This document shows, piece by piece, positions 1 to 8,623 of a DNA stretch of 34,221 nt. Source of the stretch: Lachnospiraceae bacterium (GTDB lineage: Bacteria; Bacillota; Clostridia; Lachnospirales; Lachnospiraceae); the NCBI GenBank assembly GCA_017540265.1, contig JAFYBJ010000010.1:1-34221 (forward strand), written 5' to 3'. A program made the position numbers and the translations under genes. The notes under the pieces were generated by a model, which was given only the letters and a program-made list of their open reading frames with translations, was not told the DNA's origin and made no database searches. Numbering within the stretch: position 1 is the first letter of the stretch; each line of letters starts with the position of its first letter.

Positions 1-1
1 C

Positions 2-775
2 GATAAGACAGAAGCAGGAAGCGAAACGGCGGATGCACCCGATTATGAGGGTACCTATGTTGAATCGATAGCAGGCAGGGGAAATATAACTTTTACAAAG
101 GAGGATGCAGGAAGCTATACCGTGGAGATCAGATGGTCTTCCTCATATGCGGAAATGGCTGCATGGGATCTTACGGCCACTGCAGCAGAGGATGGCAGCC
201 TTGTATATGCTGACTGTGTCCGCTCCACCATTACCTTTGATGAAGCCGGCAATGACAGCAGCGTGATCGAATATGAGAACGGTACCGGAAAATTTTATCT
301 TGAGGATGGTGCCCTTCACTGGATCGATGACGTGGATCATGCGGGAGATGACAGCCTGTTTTACAGAGATGATATGATGCCGGAAGCGTACGGAGAAGAT
401 GTAACTTCTGATGATGCAGGATATTACAGCGGTGTTACGACCCTGGACAGCGGGATAGTGGAAGCATTTGCCGAAAATGTAAAGCAGGCATATCTTGACG
501 GTGACTGGGAGACGATCGCCGTACTCATCAATTATCCCATTACAATGTATCCGGATAAGGTAATAAACAGCGAAGAGGAATTCCTTGCATATATGAACGG
601 TAAGACCATAAGTGAAAGCGACAGGGCAGAAATGGAAAATGAGACCTGCAAGGATATGTTTTATAACGGGCAAGGTATTTGCATGGGAAGCGGCCAGATA
701 TGGTTCATCGATAAAAGTTATATGACAGATGAAGAACAGCTGCTTAAGATCATCGCTGTTTCAGGTCTGGAGTGA
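2..775 (+). CDS. Hypothetical secreted protein, 5' end outside window
   Basis: The reading frame is open to the left edge, so the start lies outside; a GTG at 122 is in frame but has no convincing SD and is probably internal. The first visible residues are a Glu/Ser/Ala/Asp-rich linker of the kind that follows a lipobox in clostridial lipoproteins. Next comes a beta-rich domain of about 90 residues containing a WSSS motif and a GTGKFYLEDG segment, a pattern I recall from Lachnospiraceae surface lipoproteins of unknown role. The last 100 residues (from about base 450) read as a helix plus sheet unit that could be an NTF2/SnoaL-like fold. Function is unknown. The stop is TGA at 773-775 and no strong terminator follows. 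Confidence 0.75.
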   Translation, partial: DKTEAGSETADAPDYEGTYVESIAGRGNITFTKEDAGSYTVEIRWSSSYAEMAAWDLTATAAEDGSLVYADCVRSTITFDEAGNDSSVIEYENGTGKFYLEDGALHWIDDVDHAGDDSLFYRDDMMPEAYGEDVTSDDAGYYSGVTTLDSGIVEAFAENVKQAYLDGDWETIAVLINYPITMYPDKVINSEEEFLAYMNGKTISESDRAEMENETCKDMFYNGQGICMGSGQIWFIDKSYMTDEEQLLKIIAVSGLE

Positions 776-801
776 TGATCCTGTTTTTTAATGCTTTTAA
801 G

Positions 802-810
802 TGATATAAT
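802..810 (+). promoter_or_regulatory. Extended -10 promoter for the ddh operon
   Basis: TGATATAAT (TG-N-TATAAT) is present 43 bases before the ddh ATG. No good -35 lies 17 bases upstream (TGTTTT at 782-787), as expected for extended -10 promoters. The same 13-base string, AAGTGATATAATC, recurs at 16918-16930. Confidence 0.6.
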
Positions 811-852
811 CATTCTTCGGTAGTTATAACTAACACATAAAGGAGCGGCTAT

Positions 853-1827
853 ATGAGTATTAGAATCGGTATTTTAGGTTATGGTAATCTTGGAAAAGGC
901 GTGGAGAAGGCGGTAAATGCAAATCCCGACGAGGAGCTTGTGGGAGTATTTACAAGAAGGGATCCTTCTTCTGTAAAGACTGTATCCGGGGCGAAGGTTT
1001 ACAGCACGGATGATCTTAAGAATATGACGGGAGATATAGATGTGCTTGTTATATGCGGAGGTTCAGCGACAGACCTTCCGAAGATGACTCCCGAGTATGC
1101 AAAGCTTTTTAATGTGGTGGACAGCTTTGATACGCACGCAAACATACCTGCACATTTTGCGGCAGTGGATGCAGCGGCAAAGGCAGCAGGAAAGATAGGT
1201 GTGATATCCTGCGGATGGGATCCGGGAATGTTTTCATTAAACAGGCTTTATGCACATTCAGTACTTCCCGGCGGAAAAGATTATACTTTCTGGGGAAGAG
1301 GTGTAAGCCAGGGTCATTCCGATGCCATAAGAAGGATAGAAGGTGTAAAGGATGCAAGACAGTATACCGTGCCCGTGGAAGCTTCCCTGCAGGCTGTAAG
1401 GGAAGGCAAAGATCCGGAGCTTACCACCAGGGAAAAGCATACAAGAGAATGCTATGTGGTGGCTGAAGACGGCGCTGATAAGGCACGCATCGAGAAAGAA
1501 ATAAAAGAGATGCCCAATTACTTCGCTGATTATGACACCACGGTTAATTTTATAAGCGAAGAAGAGATGAAGAGGGATCATGGAAAGCTTCCTCACGGCG
1601 GTTCCGTGATCTATTCCGGCTCCACGGGAGATAACAAGCATGTGATCGAGTATTCACTTAAGCTTGATTCTAACCCTGAGTTCACCGGCTCTGTCCTTGC
1701 CGCTGTTGCAAGGGCTGCGGCAAGGATGAATGCTGAGGGCATGAGCGGCGGAAAGACAATGTTTGATATCGCTCCTGCTTATCTTTCATCTGAAAGCGCT
1801 GAAGAATTAAGAGCGCACATGCTTTAA
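853..1827 (+). CDS. ddh: Meso-diaminopimelate dehydrogenase
   Basis: A 324-residue NADP-dependent oxidoreductase that makes meso-DAP from tetrahydrodipicolinate in one reductive amination step, feeding lysine and peptidoglycan synthesis in the cytoplasm. The N-terminus shows the Rossmann motif GYGNLGKG (about residues 9-16). CGGSATDLP and the SCGWDPGMFSLNR segment (about residues 119-131) are characteristic of Ddh, and the length is normal for the family. An SD (AGGAG) precedes the ATG. It is the first gene of a run of six with gaps of 43 bases or less, so it is probably cotranscribed with the ABC importer and hydrogenase that follow. Ammonium and NADPH dependence is known for the family, not seen here. 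Confidence 0.93.
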   Translation: MSIRIGILGYGNLGKGVEKAVNANPDEELVGVFTRRDPSSVKTVSGAKVYSTDDLKNMTGDIDVLVICGGSATDLPKMTPEYAKLFNVVDSFDTHANIPAHFAAVDAAAKAAGKIGVISCGWDPGMFSLNRLYAHSVLPGGKDYTFWGRGVSQGHSDAIRRIEGVKDARQYTVPVEASLQAVREGKDPELTTREKHTRECYVVAEDGADKARIEKEIKEMPNYFADYDTTVNFISEEEMKRDHGKLPHGGSVIYSGSTGDNKHVIEYSLKLDSNPEFTGSVLAAVARAAARMNAEGMSGGKTMFDIAPAYLSSESAEELRAHML

Positions 1828-1870
1828 GATCCGGGCTAAAGAAAAATAATAACGGAAGAAGGAACAGATC

Positions 1871-2851
1871 ATGAAAAAAAGACTGATAACCGTATTTACC
1901 GCAGCGGTACTTATATTATCTCTTTTTGCGGGAGCCTGCGGTAAAAAAGAACTGACGGCTGTCAGAGTGGGATCGCTTAAGGGGCCTACAACAATGGGTA
2001 TTGTTAACATGATGTCCGAAGCGGAGGCAGGCACCACTGCCGGTAAGTATGAGTTTACAATGGAGACAGATCCATCCGTGCTTGCTGCCGGGATGATAAA
2101 CGGCAATTATGATATCGTTATGGTTCCTGCGAATATGGCGGCCATTCTCTACAATAAGACTGAAGGCGGCGTGAAGGTGCTTGATATCAATACCGGAGGC
2201 GTGCTTGAAGTACTTAGCGGCAGGGATGATATAGATGGAATAGAGGATCTTGCGGGACAGAAGGTGGTGCTTACAGGTCAGGGTGCTACTCCGGAGTATG
2301 CTCTCAGATATCTGCTTGATCAGTACGGTATTGAAGACGCAAAGCTTGAATTTCATCCCGAGGCAACAGAGGTGGCAGCGGTGCTTGCAGAGGATCCGCA
2401 GCAGATCGCGGTCCTTCCTGAACCTTTTGCCACGGTATGTCAGAAGAGCAATGAAAATGTGCGTTCCGTGTTTACTCTTTCGGATGCATGGGCCGGTCTT
2501 GGAGATGATGTAAACGGAGGCTCAAGGCTCCTCACCGGTGTTACTGTGGTAAATGCGGCATTTGCGGAAAGCAATAAAGAGGAATTAAAAGCTTTTATGA
2601 ATGACCATGAGGCGAGCGCTGCAAAGGCTGCTTCCGACGTGGATGGAACCGCCGCTTTAGTGGCTTCATACGGCATTATCGAAAAGGAACCTGTTGCAAA
2701 GGCTGCTCTTCCTTATTGCGCCATCAGCTGTGTGGAAGGAACAGATATGAAAACGCAGCTTTCCGGATATCTGAAGGTGCTCTTTGATGCGGATCCCGCA
2801 TCCGTGGGCGGAACTCTTCCGGGTGAAGATTTTTACTTTATCAATGAATAA
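1871..2851 (+). CDS. NitT/TauT-like ABC transporter substrate-binding lipoprotein
   Basis: A 326-residue receptor with a basic N-terminus, hydrophobic core and lipobox ending at Cys23 (FAGAC), so it is anchored to the outer face of the membrane. The mature part starts with a beta strand and GPTTMGIV, then a segment with YDIVMVPANMAA and later GIEDLAGQKVVLTGQGATPEYALRY split over residues 120-150. This is the NMT1/SsuA/ThiY-like (type II) receptor architecture. The ligand cannot be read from sequence; nitrate, sulfonate, pyrimidine and other ligands occur in this superfamily. It lies 43 bases after ddh, and its stop overlaps the permease start by 8 bases, so the three transporter genes are translationally coupled. 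Confidence 0.85.
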   Translation: MKKRLITVFTAAVLILSLFAGACGKKELTAVRVGSLKGPTTMGIVNMMSEAEAGTTAGKYEFTMETDPSVLAAGMINGNYDIVMVPANMAAILYNKTEGGVKVLDINTGGVLEVLSGRDDIDGIEDLAGQKVVLTGQGATPEYALRYLLDQYGIEDAKLEFHPEATEVAAVLAEDPQQIAVLPEPFATVCQKSNENVRSVFTLSDAWAGLGDDVNGGSRLLTGVTVVNAAFAESNKEELKAFMNDHEASAAKAASDVDGTAALVASYGIIEKEPVAKAALPYCAISCVEGTDMKTQLSGYLKVLFDADPASVGGTLPGEDFYFINE

Positions 2852-3587
2852 ATATTTAAAACCCGCAGCTGTCGTATTCTGGATCGCAGTATGGCAGCTG
2901 CTTTCTTTTCTCGTTAATAATCCTCTGGTCATAGCTTCTCCGGCAGAAACTTTTACTTCATATGTGAGACTTTTAAAAGAAGGTGTGCTCATTCCTTCAG
3001 TTTTTAAAAGTACGCTTTTTATATTGTGTGGATTTGCTCTGGGAAGTTTTACGGGGGCTGCGGCTGCTGTGATATCTTCGCTTAAAGAAAAGGCGGAGGT
3101 GTTTATCGGAATGCTCATGCGCACGATGCAGACCATACCCGTGGCTGCATTCATAATACTTGTGCTGATAAGTGCGGGCAACGGTTTTGTATCACTTATC
3201 ATAAGCTTTTTTGTTACTGCTCCGGTAGTGTATTTAAGCCTGCTTCAGGGGCTTAAGGCAGCGGACAGTGACATGGAGGAAATGGCGGAGATTTTTAATA
3301 TATCCTTTGGGAAACGCTTTAAATATATAATACTTCCGGGGCTGTGGCCGCATCTTACGGCGGCACTTGAGAATTCACTTGGTATGAGTTTTAAGAGCGG
3401 AGTGGCTGCCGAGGTGATAGGCCAGCCTTTGGGCACGATAGGTAACGGCATGTACAGGGGGAAGATATATCTTGCTACTGATGAGGTCCTCGCATGGACT
3501 GCGGCGGTGGTGATAACTGCTGCCATCATAAGATGGGTCATGAAATATCTTCTAAAAAAGCTTGAACCCGGAGACAGGAGCTTATGA
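2844..3587 (+). CDS. ABC transporter permease, NitT/TauT-like
   Basis: I place the start at the ATG inside ATGAATAA (2844), which overlaps the receptor stop; an earlier in-frame ATG at 2784 would add 20 residues encoded within the receptor gene and look unlike a permease. The 247-residue product has about six hydrophobic segments. The cytoplasmic EAA loop, which docks the ATPase, is visible around residues 145-175 (EMAEIFNISFGKRFKYIILP) and is typical of SsuC/TauC/ThiX-type permeases. It transports the unknown ligand captured by the preceding lipoprotein. It overlaps the ATPase gene by four bases (ATGA). Confidence 0.87.
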   Translation: MNKYLKPAAVVFWIAVWQLLSFLVNNPLVIASPAETFTSYVRLLKEGVLIPSVFKSTLFILCGFALGSFTGAAAAVISSLKEKAEVFIGMLMRTMQTIPVAAFIILVLISAGNGFVSLIISFFVTAPVVYLSLLQGLKAADSDMEEMAEIFNISFGKRFKYIILPGLWPHLTAALENSLGMSFKSGVAAEVIGQPLGTIGNGMYRGKIYLATDEVLAWTAAVVITAAIIRWVMKYLLKKLEPGDRSL

Positions 3588-4141
3588 TAGAATTAAAAAA
3601 CATATCAAAATGCTTTGGAGAGAAGCATATCTTCGAAGGTTTTGATATAATGATAGACGATGGTGATTTCATTATACTTTGCGGTGAGAGCGGGGCGGGA
3701 AAGACCACTCTTTTAAATATCATCGCAGGTCTTGAAAAAGCCGATTCCGGTGAGAGGAATGCACCGGATGATATGCGGATGTCCATGGTATTTCAGGAAG
3801 ACAGGCTATGCGCGGAATTCAATGCCGTGAATAATGTCTGCCTGGCTACGGAAGAAATATCGCAGGATGATGCGGCGCGTGAGCTTGAAAAGCTTCTTCC
3901 CAAGGACCGTATAGGCAGAAAGGTTAAAGATCTTTCAGGCGGGGAAAAGAGGAGAGTGGCTGTAGTGCGCGCGATGATGCATCCTGCGGATATTTACCTT
4001 TTGGATGAGCCATTTCTTGGCATGGATGCTTCGCTTCGCGGTGAGACACTACGGTATATACTGGAGAAAAAAGGTGAATCTGCGTTAGTGATCACGGCGC
4101 ATGAATGGAATGAAGATGCAGGAAAGAGGAGGTATTTATGA
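3584..4141 (+). CDS. ABC transporter ATP-binding protein, short form
   Basis: A 185-residue ATPase that powers the importer. Seen in order: Walker A GESGAGKT (about 34-41), Q-loop MVFQEDRL, signature LSGGEKRR (about 119-126), Walker B IYLLDEP and the switch His in ITAHE (about 173). All catalytic motifs are intact, but the protein is about 50-70 residues shorter than usual SsuB/TauB ATPases: the helical region before the signature is trimmed and the chain ends just after the switch His. Its start overlaps the permease stop (ATGA), and its stop TGA overlaps the hydrogenase start at 4138. Confidence 0.87.
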   Translation: MIELKNISKCFGEKHIFEGFDIMIDDGDFIILCGESGAGKTTLLNIIAGLEKADSGERNAPDDMRMSMVFQEDRLCAEFNAVNNVCLATEEISQDDAARELEKLLPKDRIGRKVKDLSGGEKRRVAVVRAMMHPADIYLLDEPFLGMDASLRGETLRYILEKKGESALVITAHEWNEDAGKRRYL

Positions 4142-5649
4142 TCACAAATGATAAGGGGATAGTGAGCTTCAGGCACATGGTCATAGAAGAAGTGTGCAGG
4201 CTCGCATGGCAGAAAAATCTCACGGAAGAGACAAAGAACGAACTGGTATATAAGATAATTCCGGGACCTAAGCCTCAGTTCCGCTGCTGTATTTATAAAG
4301 AAAGGGAGATAGTAAGGGAAAGGATACGTCTTGCCTGCGGTCAGAATGTATCATCCAATCCGGATTCCGAAAATGTGGTGCAGGTCATTGATGCGGCATG
4401 TGATGAGTGCCCGCTCTCCGCATATTCCGTTACCGATAACTGCCGTTTCTGTATGGGAAAGGCATGTATAAATAGCTGCCGCTTTTCGGCTATCTCACCG
4501 GGTGACTCACATATGCATATCGATCCCGCAAAATGTAAGGAATGCGGTATGTGTGCTAAAGCCTGCCCTTACAGCGCGATAGTTCATCTGGAGAGGCCCT
4601 GCAAAAAGGCCTGCCCTGTGGGCGCCATTACTTACGATGAGAACGGCTTATGCAAGATAGACGAGGAAAAGTGCATAAACTGCGGGCACTGCGTACACAA
4701 TTGTCCTTTCGGTGCTATAGGCATGAAGTCGTATCTGGTTCCCCTCATCGAGGATATACTTGCGGGAAAAGAAGTGATCGCCATGGTAGCACCTGCAATA
4801 GAAGGACAGTTTGGTGCGGAGATAAATCTCGCATCCATCCGTGCGGCTCTTATGAAGGCCGGTTTTTCCGATATGGTCGAGGTTGGACTCGGCGGTGATA
4901 TGACTGCTGCATATGAATCCCTTGAGTGGAGCGATGCAAAGAAGGAAGGCAGGAAGATGACCACCAGCTGCTGTCCTGCATTTATAAATATGTTAAAGAA
5001 ACATTTCCCCGAGCAGTTTGAGGAAAATATGTCATCAATTATTTCGCCTATGTGCGCGATATCAAGATATTTAAAGCTTACGCATCCGGGCTGTGTTACC
5101 GTATTCATAGGTCCCTGCGTGGCAAAGAAATCGGAAGCTCTTGATAAGTCGGTTCCCGATAATGCGGATTACGTGATGACCTTTGGTGAATTCACCACCC
5201 TGTTACGTTCAAGGGATGTGGAGCTTGTGCCTGCAGAGGGAGAATATCAGGAAGCGACGGTATTCGGAAAGCGCTTTGCTTCCAGCGGTGGCGTTGCGGA
5301 TGCCGTGATAGAGTGCATGCATGAGAGAGGCGAGAGTACGGATGACTTAAAGCTTCATAAGGCAGCAGGCGGAGATGAGTGCAGAAAGGCCCTGATGTTA
5401 CTTAAGAACGGACGCCTCCAGGAGGATTTCATTGAAGGCATGGTCTGCGAAGGCGGATGTGTGGGCGGCCCCTCAAAGCATAAGACCGAACAGGAGATCA
5501 CAAAAGCGCGTAACGCGCTCCTTGCAGCAGCTGCAGACAAAAAGGTTATAGAAAACTTAAATGATTATCCTATGGATAAATTCTCAATGCACAGAAATGG
5601 CGAGATGGATGCAGAACTGACAGAACGCGTGATGGCAGCCGGAAAATAA
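4138..5649 (+). CDS. Monomeric [FeFe] hydrogenase, group-B-like
   Basis: A 503-residue cytoplasmic iron hydrogenase or H2 sensor. The N-terminal domain has FRCCIYKERE (48-57) and CDECP (88-92), followed by ferredoxin-like cysteine clusters CRFCMGKACINSC (102-114), CKECGMCAKACP (133-144), CKKACP and CINCGHCVHNCP (179-190). The H-cluster site is complete: L1 TTSCCPAF (275-282), L2 GPCVAKKSE (325-333), L3 EGMVCEGGCVGGP (433-445). These signatures differ from the classical group A forms (MPCxxK, ExMACxxGCxxGGGQP) and match the poorly studied group B. Maturation genes hydEFG are not in the window. It overlaps the ABC ATPase by four bases, an unusual coupling to a transporter. Whether it evolves, consumes or senses H2 is not visible. 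Confidence 0.9.
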   Translation: MITNDKGIVSFRHMVIEEVCRLAWQKNLTEETKNELVYKIIPGPKPQFRCCIYKEREIVRERIRLACGQNVSSNPDSENVVQVIDAACDECPLSAYSVTDNCRFCMGKACINSCRFSAISPGDSHMHIDPAKCKECGMCAKACPYSAIVHLERPCKKACPVGAITYDENGLCKIDEEKCINCGHCVHNCPFGAIGMKSYLVPLIEDILAGKEVIAMVAPAIEGQFGAEINLASIRAALMKAGFSDMVEVGLGGDMTAAYESLEWSDAKKEGRKMTTSCCPAFINMLKKHFPEQFEENMSSIISPMCAISRYLKLTHPGCVTVFIGPCVAKKSEALDKSVPDNADYVMTFGEFTTLLRSRDVELVPAEGEYQEATVFGKRFASSGGVADAVIECMHERGESTDDLKLHKAAGGDECRKALMLLKNGRLQEDFIEGMVCEGGCVGGPSKHKTEQEITKARNALLAAAADKKVIENLNDYPMDKFSMHRNGEMDAELTERVMAAGK

Positions 5650-5675
5650 GAGTATGAAAGGAAAGGAAGATTGAT

Positions 5676-7013
5676 ATGAAAGTAGCGGTTATAGGAACCG
5701 GATATGTCGGACTTGTGACAGGCACCTGTTTTGCTGATATGGGAAACAGCGTATGGTGTGTGGATGTGGATGAGGCAAAGATAAAGAGGCTTGAAGAGGG
5801 GATCATTCCCATCTACGAGCCTGGACTTTCCGAGCTTGTATTAAAAAATCATAAAGCCGGCGGGCTTAAGTTCACCACTAAGATAGAGGAAGCGCTTGAA
5901 AAGTGCAATATCTGTTTTATAGCTGTGGGGACACCTATGGGAGAGGATGGCTCGGCCGATCTTCAATATGTTCTTTCCGTGGCGGAAAGCATCGGGAAAC
6001 ATATGAGCCATCACATGTATGTGGTGGATAAATCCACAGTGCCTGTGGGTACTGCAGGAAAGGTCAGGGCAAAGATACAGGAAGAGCTTGATAAGAGAGG
6101 CTCTGATCTTACCTTTGATGTGATATCCAATCCCGAATTCTTAAAAGAGGGTTCGGCTGTATCCGACTGCATGAGACCGGACAGGATCGTTATCGGAGTT
6201 GATAATGAAAACGCCGCAGAAGTGATGCAGGAACTTTACAGGCATTATGTGCTGAATACGGACAATTTCATTATAATGGACGTTGCCAGCGCGGAGATGA
6301 CAAAGTACGCTGCAAATTCCCTTCTTGCAACGAAGATATCCTTCATGAACGAGATATCCAGGATCTGTGAACAGGTGGGCGCGGATGTCAATAAAGTGCG
6401 TAAGGGCATAGGCTCCGATAAGCGCATAGGTTACAGCTTCATATATCCCGGCTGCGGCTACGGCGGCAGCTGCTTCCCCAAGGATGTAAAGGCTCTTATA
6501 CGTTCCGCCGGAGAACACGGCTATGAGGCAAAGCTCCTTACAGCGGTGGAAGACGTGAATCATGAGCAGAAGCATGTGATAGCGGATAAGGTAAAAGAAC
6601 ATTTCGGAGAAGATCTTACAGGAAAAACATTTGCGGTATGGGGACTTTCCTTTAAGCCGGATACCGATGATATGAGAGAAGCTTCCGCCATAACAATAAT
6701 AAATGATCTGACAAAAGCGGGAGCTAAGATAAGGGCTTACGATCCAAAGGCTATGAATGAGGCAAAGACCTGCTATCTTAAAGATAATGATGCCGTTGAG
6801 TATGTGGACGGAAAATATGATGCTCTGAAGGATGCGGACGGTCTCATACTCGTAACGGAATGGAAGGAATTCAGAAGCCCTGATTTCGAAGAGATAAAGA
6901 AGGATCTGAAGCAGCCGGTGATATTTGACGGGAGAAATATCTACGGATCAAAGACCGCAAAGAAATATGGCTTTGATTATTATCAGATAGGAGTAAAGGT
7001 GTCAAAAGTGTAA
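5676..7013 (+). CDS. ugd: UDP-glucose 6-dehydrogenase
   Basis: A 445-residue NAD-dependent enzyme oxidising UDP-glucose twice to UDP-glucuronate, a precursor for capsule, exopolysaccharide or teichuronic-type polymers. The NAD-binding motif is GTGYVGL (7-13). Also visible are CFIAVGTP (80-87), the STVPVGT segment (120-126), NPEFLKEG (152-159) and the catalytic Cys266 in GYGGSCFPKD. A C-terminal UDP-binding domain follows with FKPDTDDMREA. Length is standard. It starts 26 bases after the hydrogenase with an SD (AAGGAAG), so it is probably the last gene of the ddh operon, although its job has no obvious link to the other members. GDP-mannose dehydrogenase is less likely because the closest motif set is Ugd/TuaD. 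Confidence 0.93.
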   Translation: MKVAVIGTGYVGLVTGTCFADMGNSVWCVDVDEAKIKRLEEGIIPIYEPGLSELVLKNHKAGGLKFTTKIEEALEKCNICFIAVGTPMGEDGSADLQYVLSVAESIGKHMSHHMYVVDKSTVPVGTAGKVRAKIQEELDKRGSDLTFDVISNPEFLKEGSAVSDCMRPDRIVIGVDNENAAEVMQELYRHYVLNTDNFIIMDVASAEMTKYAANSLLATKISFMNEISRICEQVGADVNKVRKGIGSDKRIGYSFIYPGCGYGGSCFPKDVKALIRSAGEHGYEAKLLTAVEDVNHEQKHVIADKVKEHFGEDLTGKTFAVWGLSFKPDTDDMREASAITIINDLTKAGAKIRAYDPKAMNEAKTCYLKDNDAVEYVDGKYDALKDADGLILVTEWKEFRSPDFEEIKKDLKQPVIFDGRNIYGSKTAKKYGFDYYQIGVKVSKV

Positions 7014-7042
7014 CGTCCGGATGGTAGACAGCTCAGCAACTG

Positions 7043-7051
7043 TGATATAAT
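7043..7051 (+). promoter_or_regulatory. Extended -10 promoter for the SPFH gene
   Basis: TGATATAAT lies 81 bases before the chosen start at 7132, with no clear -35. It is the second of three identical nine-base extended -10 sites in the window. The predicted leader contains a three-codon ORF at 7085-7096 (ATG GCG GCT TAA) preceded by a GGAGGGGG tract. Confidence 0.55.
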
Positions 7052-7131
7052 ATTACATCATAGTTGCGGTGCTCCGGAGGGGGCATGGCGGCTTAACAAT
7101 AAATATTGAGGGAACAGGAAAGGAGAAGGCG

Positions 7132-8475
7132 ATGGGACTTATCAGTGCAGCTTTGGCAGCAGGCAGCGGGACATTGGCAAACCAGTGGCTTGAATACTTC
7201 TACTGCGATTCACTTGACATGAACGTGCTTATGACGGAAGGAAAAAAGAAGACTTCCGGAAGGAGCTCTAATACAAAGGGTGATGACAATATCATACAGA
7301 ACGGTTCGCGTATCGCGGTAAATGACGGTCAGTGTATGATCATAGTTGATGGGGGAAAGGTGAAGGAAGTATGCGCAGAGACCGGCGAATTCATCTTTGA
7401 TTCTTCATCCCAGCCCAGTGTATTTTACGGCGGACTTGGCAAGGGTATAGTTGATTCCTTTAAGGCGTTCTTAGACAGGACGGCTTTCGGCGGAGAGGTG
7501 CCCGGAGTACAGAAGGTTTATTATTTCAACACAAAAGAGATAATGGACAATAAATTCGGCACACCTAATCCCGTGATGTTCAGAGCTGTAGACGCAAAGA
7601 TCGGTCTTGATATGGATGTGAACCTGCGCTGTAACGGTATTTATTCCTACAGGATCGCAGATCCCATAGCTTTTTATATTAATGTTGCCGGCAATATAAG
7701 GGGTTCATATACAAGAGATAAGATAGATGCCCAGTTAAAGGCTGAGTTCGTAGACGTTCTCGGCAGAGGCCTTGCAGAGGTTGCAAATCTTGAGCTTCGT
7801 CCGAACCAGATACCGGGACATACATCAGAGCTTAAGGATGCCATGAACAAAGAGCTTACCGACAGGTGGCTCCAGAAGAGAGGCATAATTATAGAGACCA
7901 TCACCATGAATCCTCCGACACTTACACCGGAAGACATGAAGATGATCCAGGATATGCAGAGGGCTTCCGCAATGGGAAGCAGCGCAGCTATGATGGCCGG
8001 TACCATGACAGCTGCTACCGCAGATGCTATGCGTGATGCTGCAAATAATTCCGCAGGTGCAATGACAGGTTTTATGGGAATGGGCTTTGCACAGAATGCG
8101 GGCGGAGCTAATCTTACAAATCTTGCCGCTATGGCAGGACAGCAGCAGTCCGCACAGAATGCTCCCACACCTATGGTGGCAGGCGGAGTGGCAGCAGGCG
8201 GCTGGACCTGCGCAAAGTGCGGAAAGACCGGTAACACCGGCAAGTTCTGCGCAGAGTGCGGTGAGAAGAAACCTGATAGTGATGCCGGCTGGACCTGCCC
8301 TAAATGCGGAAAGGTAAACGGCGGCAAGTTCTGTGCAGAGTGCGGAGAGAAGAAGCCTGAGGGCGCGCCTCTTTACAGATGCGATAAGTGCGGATGGGAG
8401 CCCGAGGATCCTAAGAATCCTCCCAAATTCTGCCCTGAGTGCGGAGATCCTTTTGATGATAATGATAAGATCTGA
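7132..8475 (+). CDS. SPFH/band 7 protein with three C-terminal zinc ribbons
   Basis: The start at 7132 is chosen because AGGAGAAGG sits 3-11 bases upstream and MGLISAALAAGSGTLANQW is the usual beginning of this family; a GTG at 7069 in frame lacks family support. The 447-residue protein resembles the YdjI/virion-core-like branch of SPFH proteins: SPFH core at about 55-265, an Ala/Met-rich stretch (275-355), then three four-Cys zinc ribbons (358-377, 387-405, 415-437). In Bacillus, YdjI recruits a PspA-family protein to membranes during stress; that is family knowledge, and no PspA gene is adjacent here. It is monocistronic, with its own promoter and a strong terminator. Confidence 0.85.
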   Translation: MGLISAALAAGSGTLANQWLEYFYCDSLDMNVLMTEGKKKTSGRSSNTKGDDNIIQNGSRIAVNDGQCMIIVDGGKVKEVCAETGEFIFDSSSQPSVFYGGLGKGIVDSFKAFLDRTAFGGEVPGVQKVYYFNTKEIMDNKFGTPNPVMFRAVDAKIGLDMDVNLRCNGIYSYRIADPIAFYINVAGNIRGSYTRDKIDAQLKAEFVDVLGRGLAEVANLELRPNQIPGHTSELKDAMNKELTDRWLQKRGIIIETITMNPPTLTPEDMKMIQDMQRASAMGSSAAMMAGTMTAATADAMRDAANNSAGAMTGFMGMGFAQNAGGANLTNLAAMAGQQQSAQNAPTPMVAGGVAAGGWTCAKCGKTGNTGKFCAECGEKKPDSDAGWTCPKCGKVNGGKFCAECGEKKPEGAPLYRCDKCGWEPEDPKNPPKFCPECGDPFDDNDKI

Positions 8476-8512
8476 TCTTTGCGGATAATGAAAACAGTGT
8501 GAATAATTACAG

Positions 8513-8544
8513 GAGCCGGAAGAATCATTCTTCCGGCTCTTTTT
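8513..8544 (+). terminator. Rho-independent terminator of the SPFH gene
   Basis: A perfect 12-base-pair stem (8513-8524 with 8528-8539, beginning GAGCCGGAAGAA) with a three-base TCA loop is followed by five T residues. It begins 37 bases after the stop codon. Confidence 0.93.
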
Positions 8545-8623
8545 CCTGGGTGAGGGTGATCGGATGTTATATTTGTCTGTTATGCTTTATTATTGACAAA
8601 AATTATGGTAAACTGGAACGGCT

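Noticed and set aside
7674..8327. Minus-strand open frame of 217 codons inside the SPFH gene
   Set aside because: It mirrors Ala- and Cys-rich codons of the real gene; there is no start signal or recognisable domain.
8593..8598. Consensus TTGACA before the exonuclease gene
   Set aside because: No -10 lies 16-18 bases downstream (GAACGG region), and the ATG follows too closely, so I did not call a promoter.
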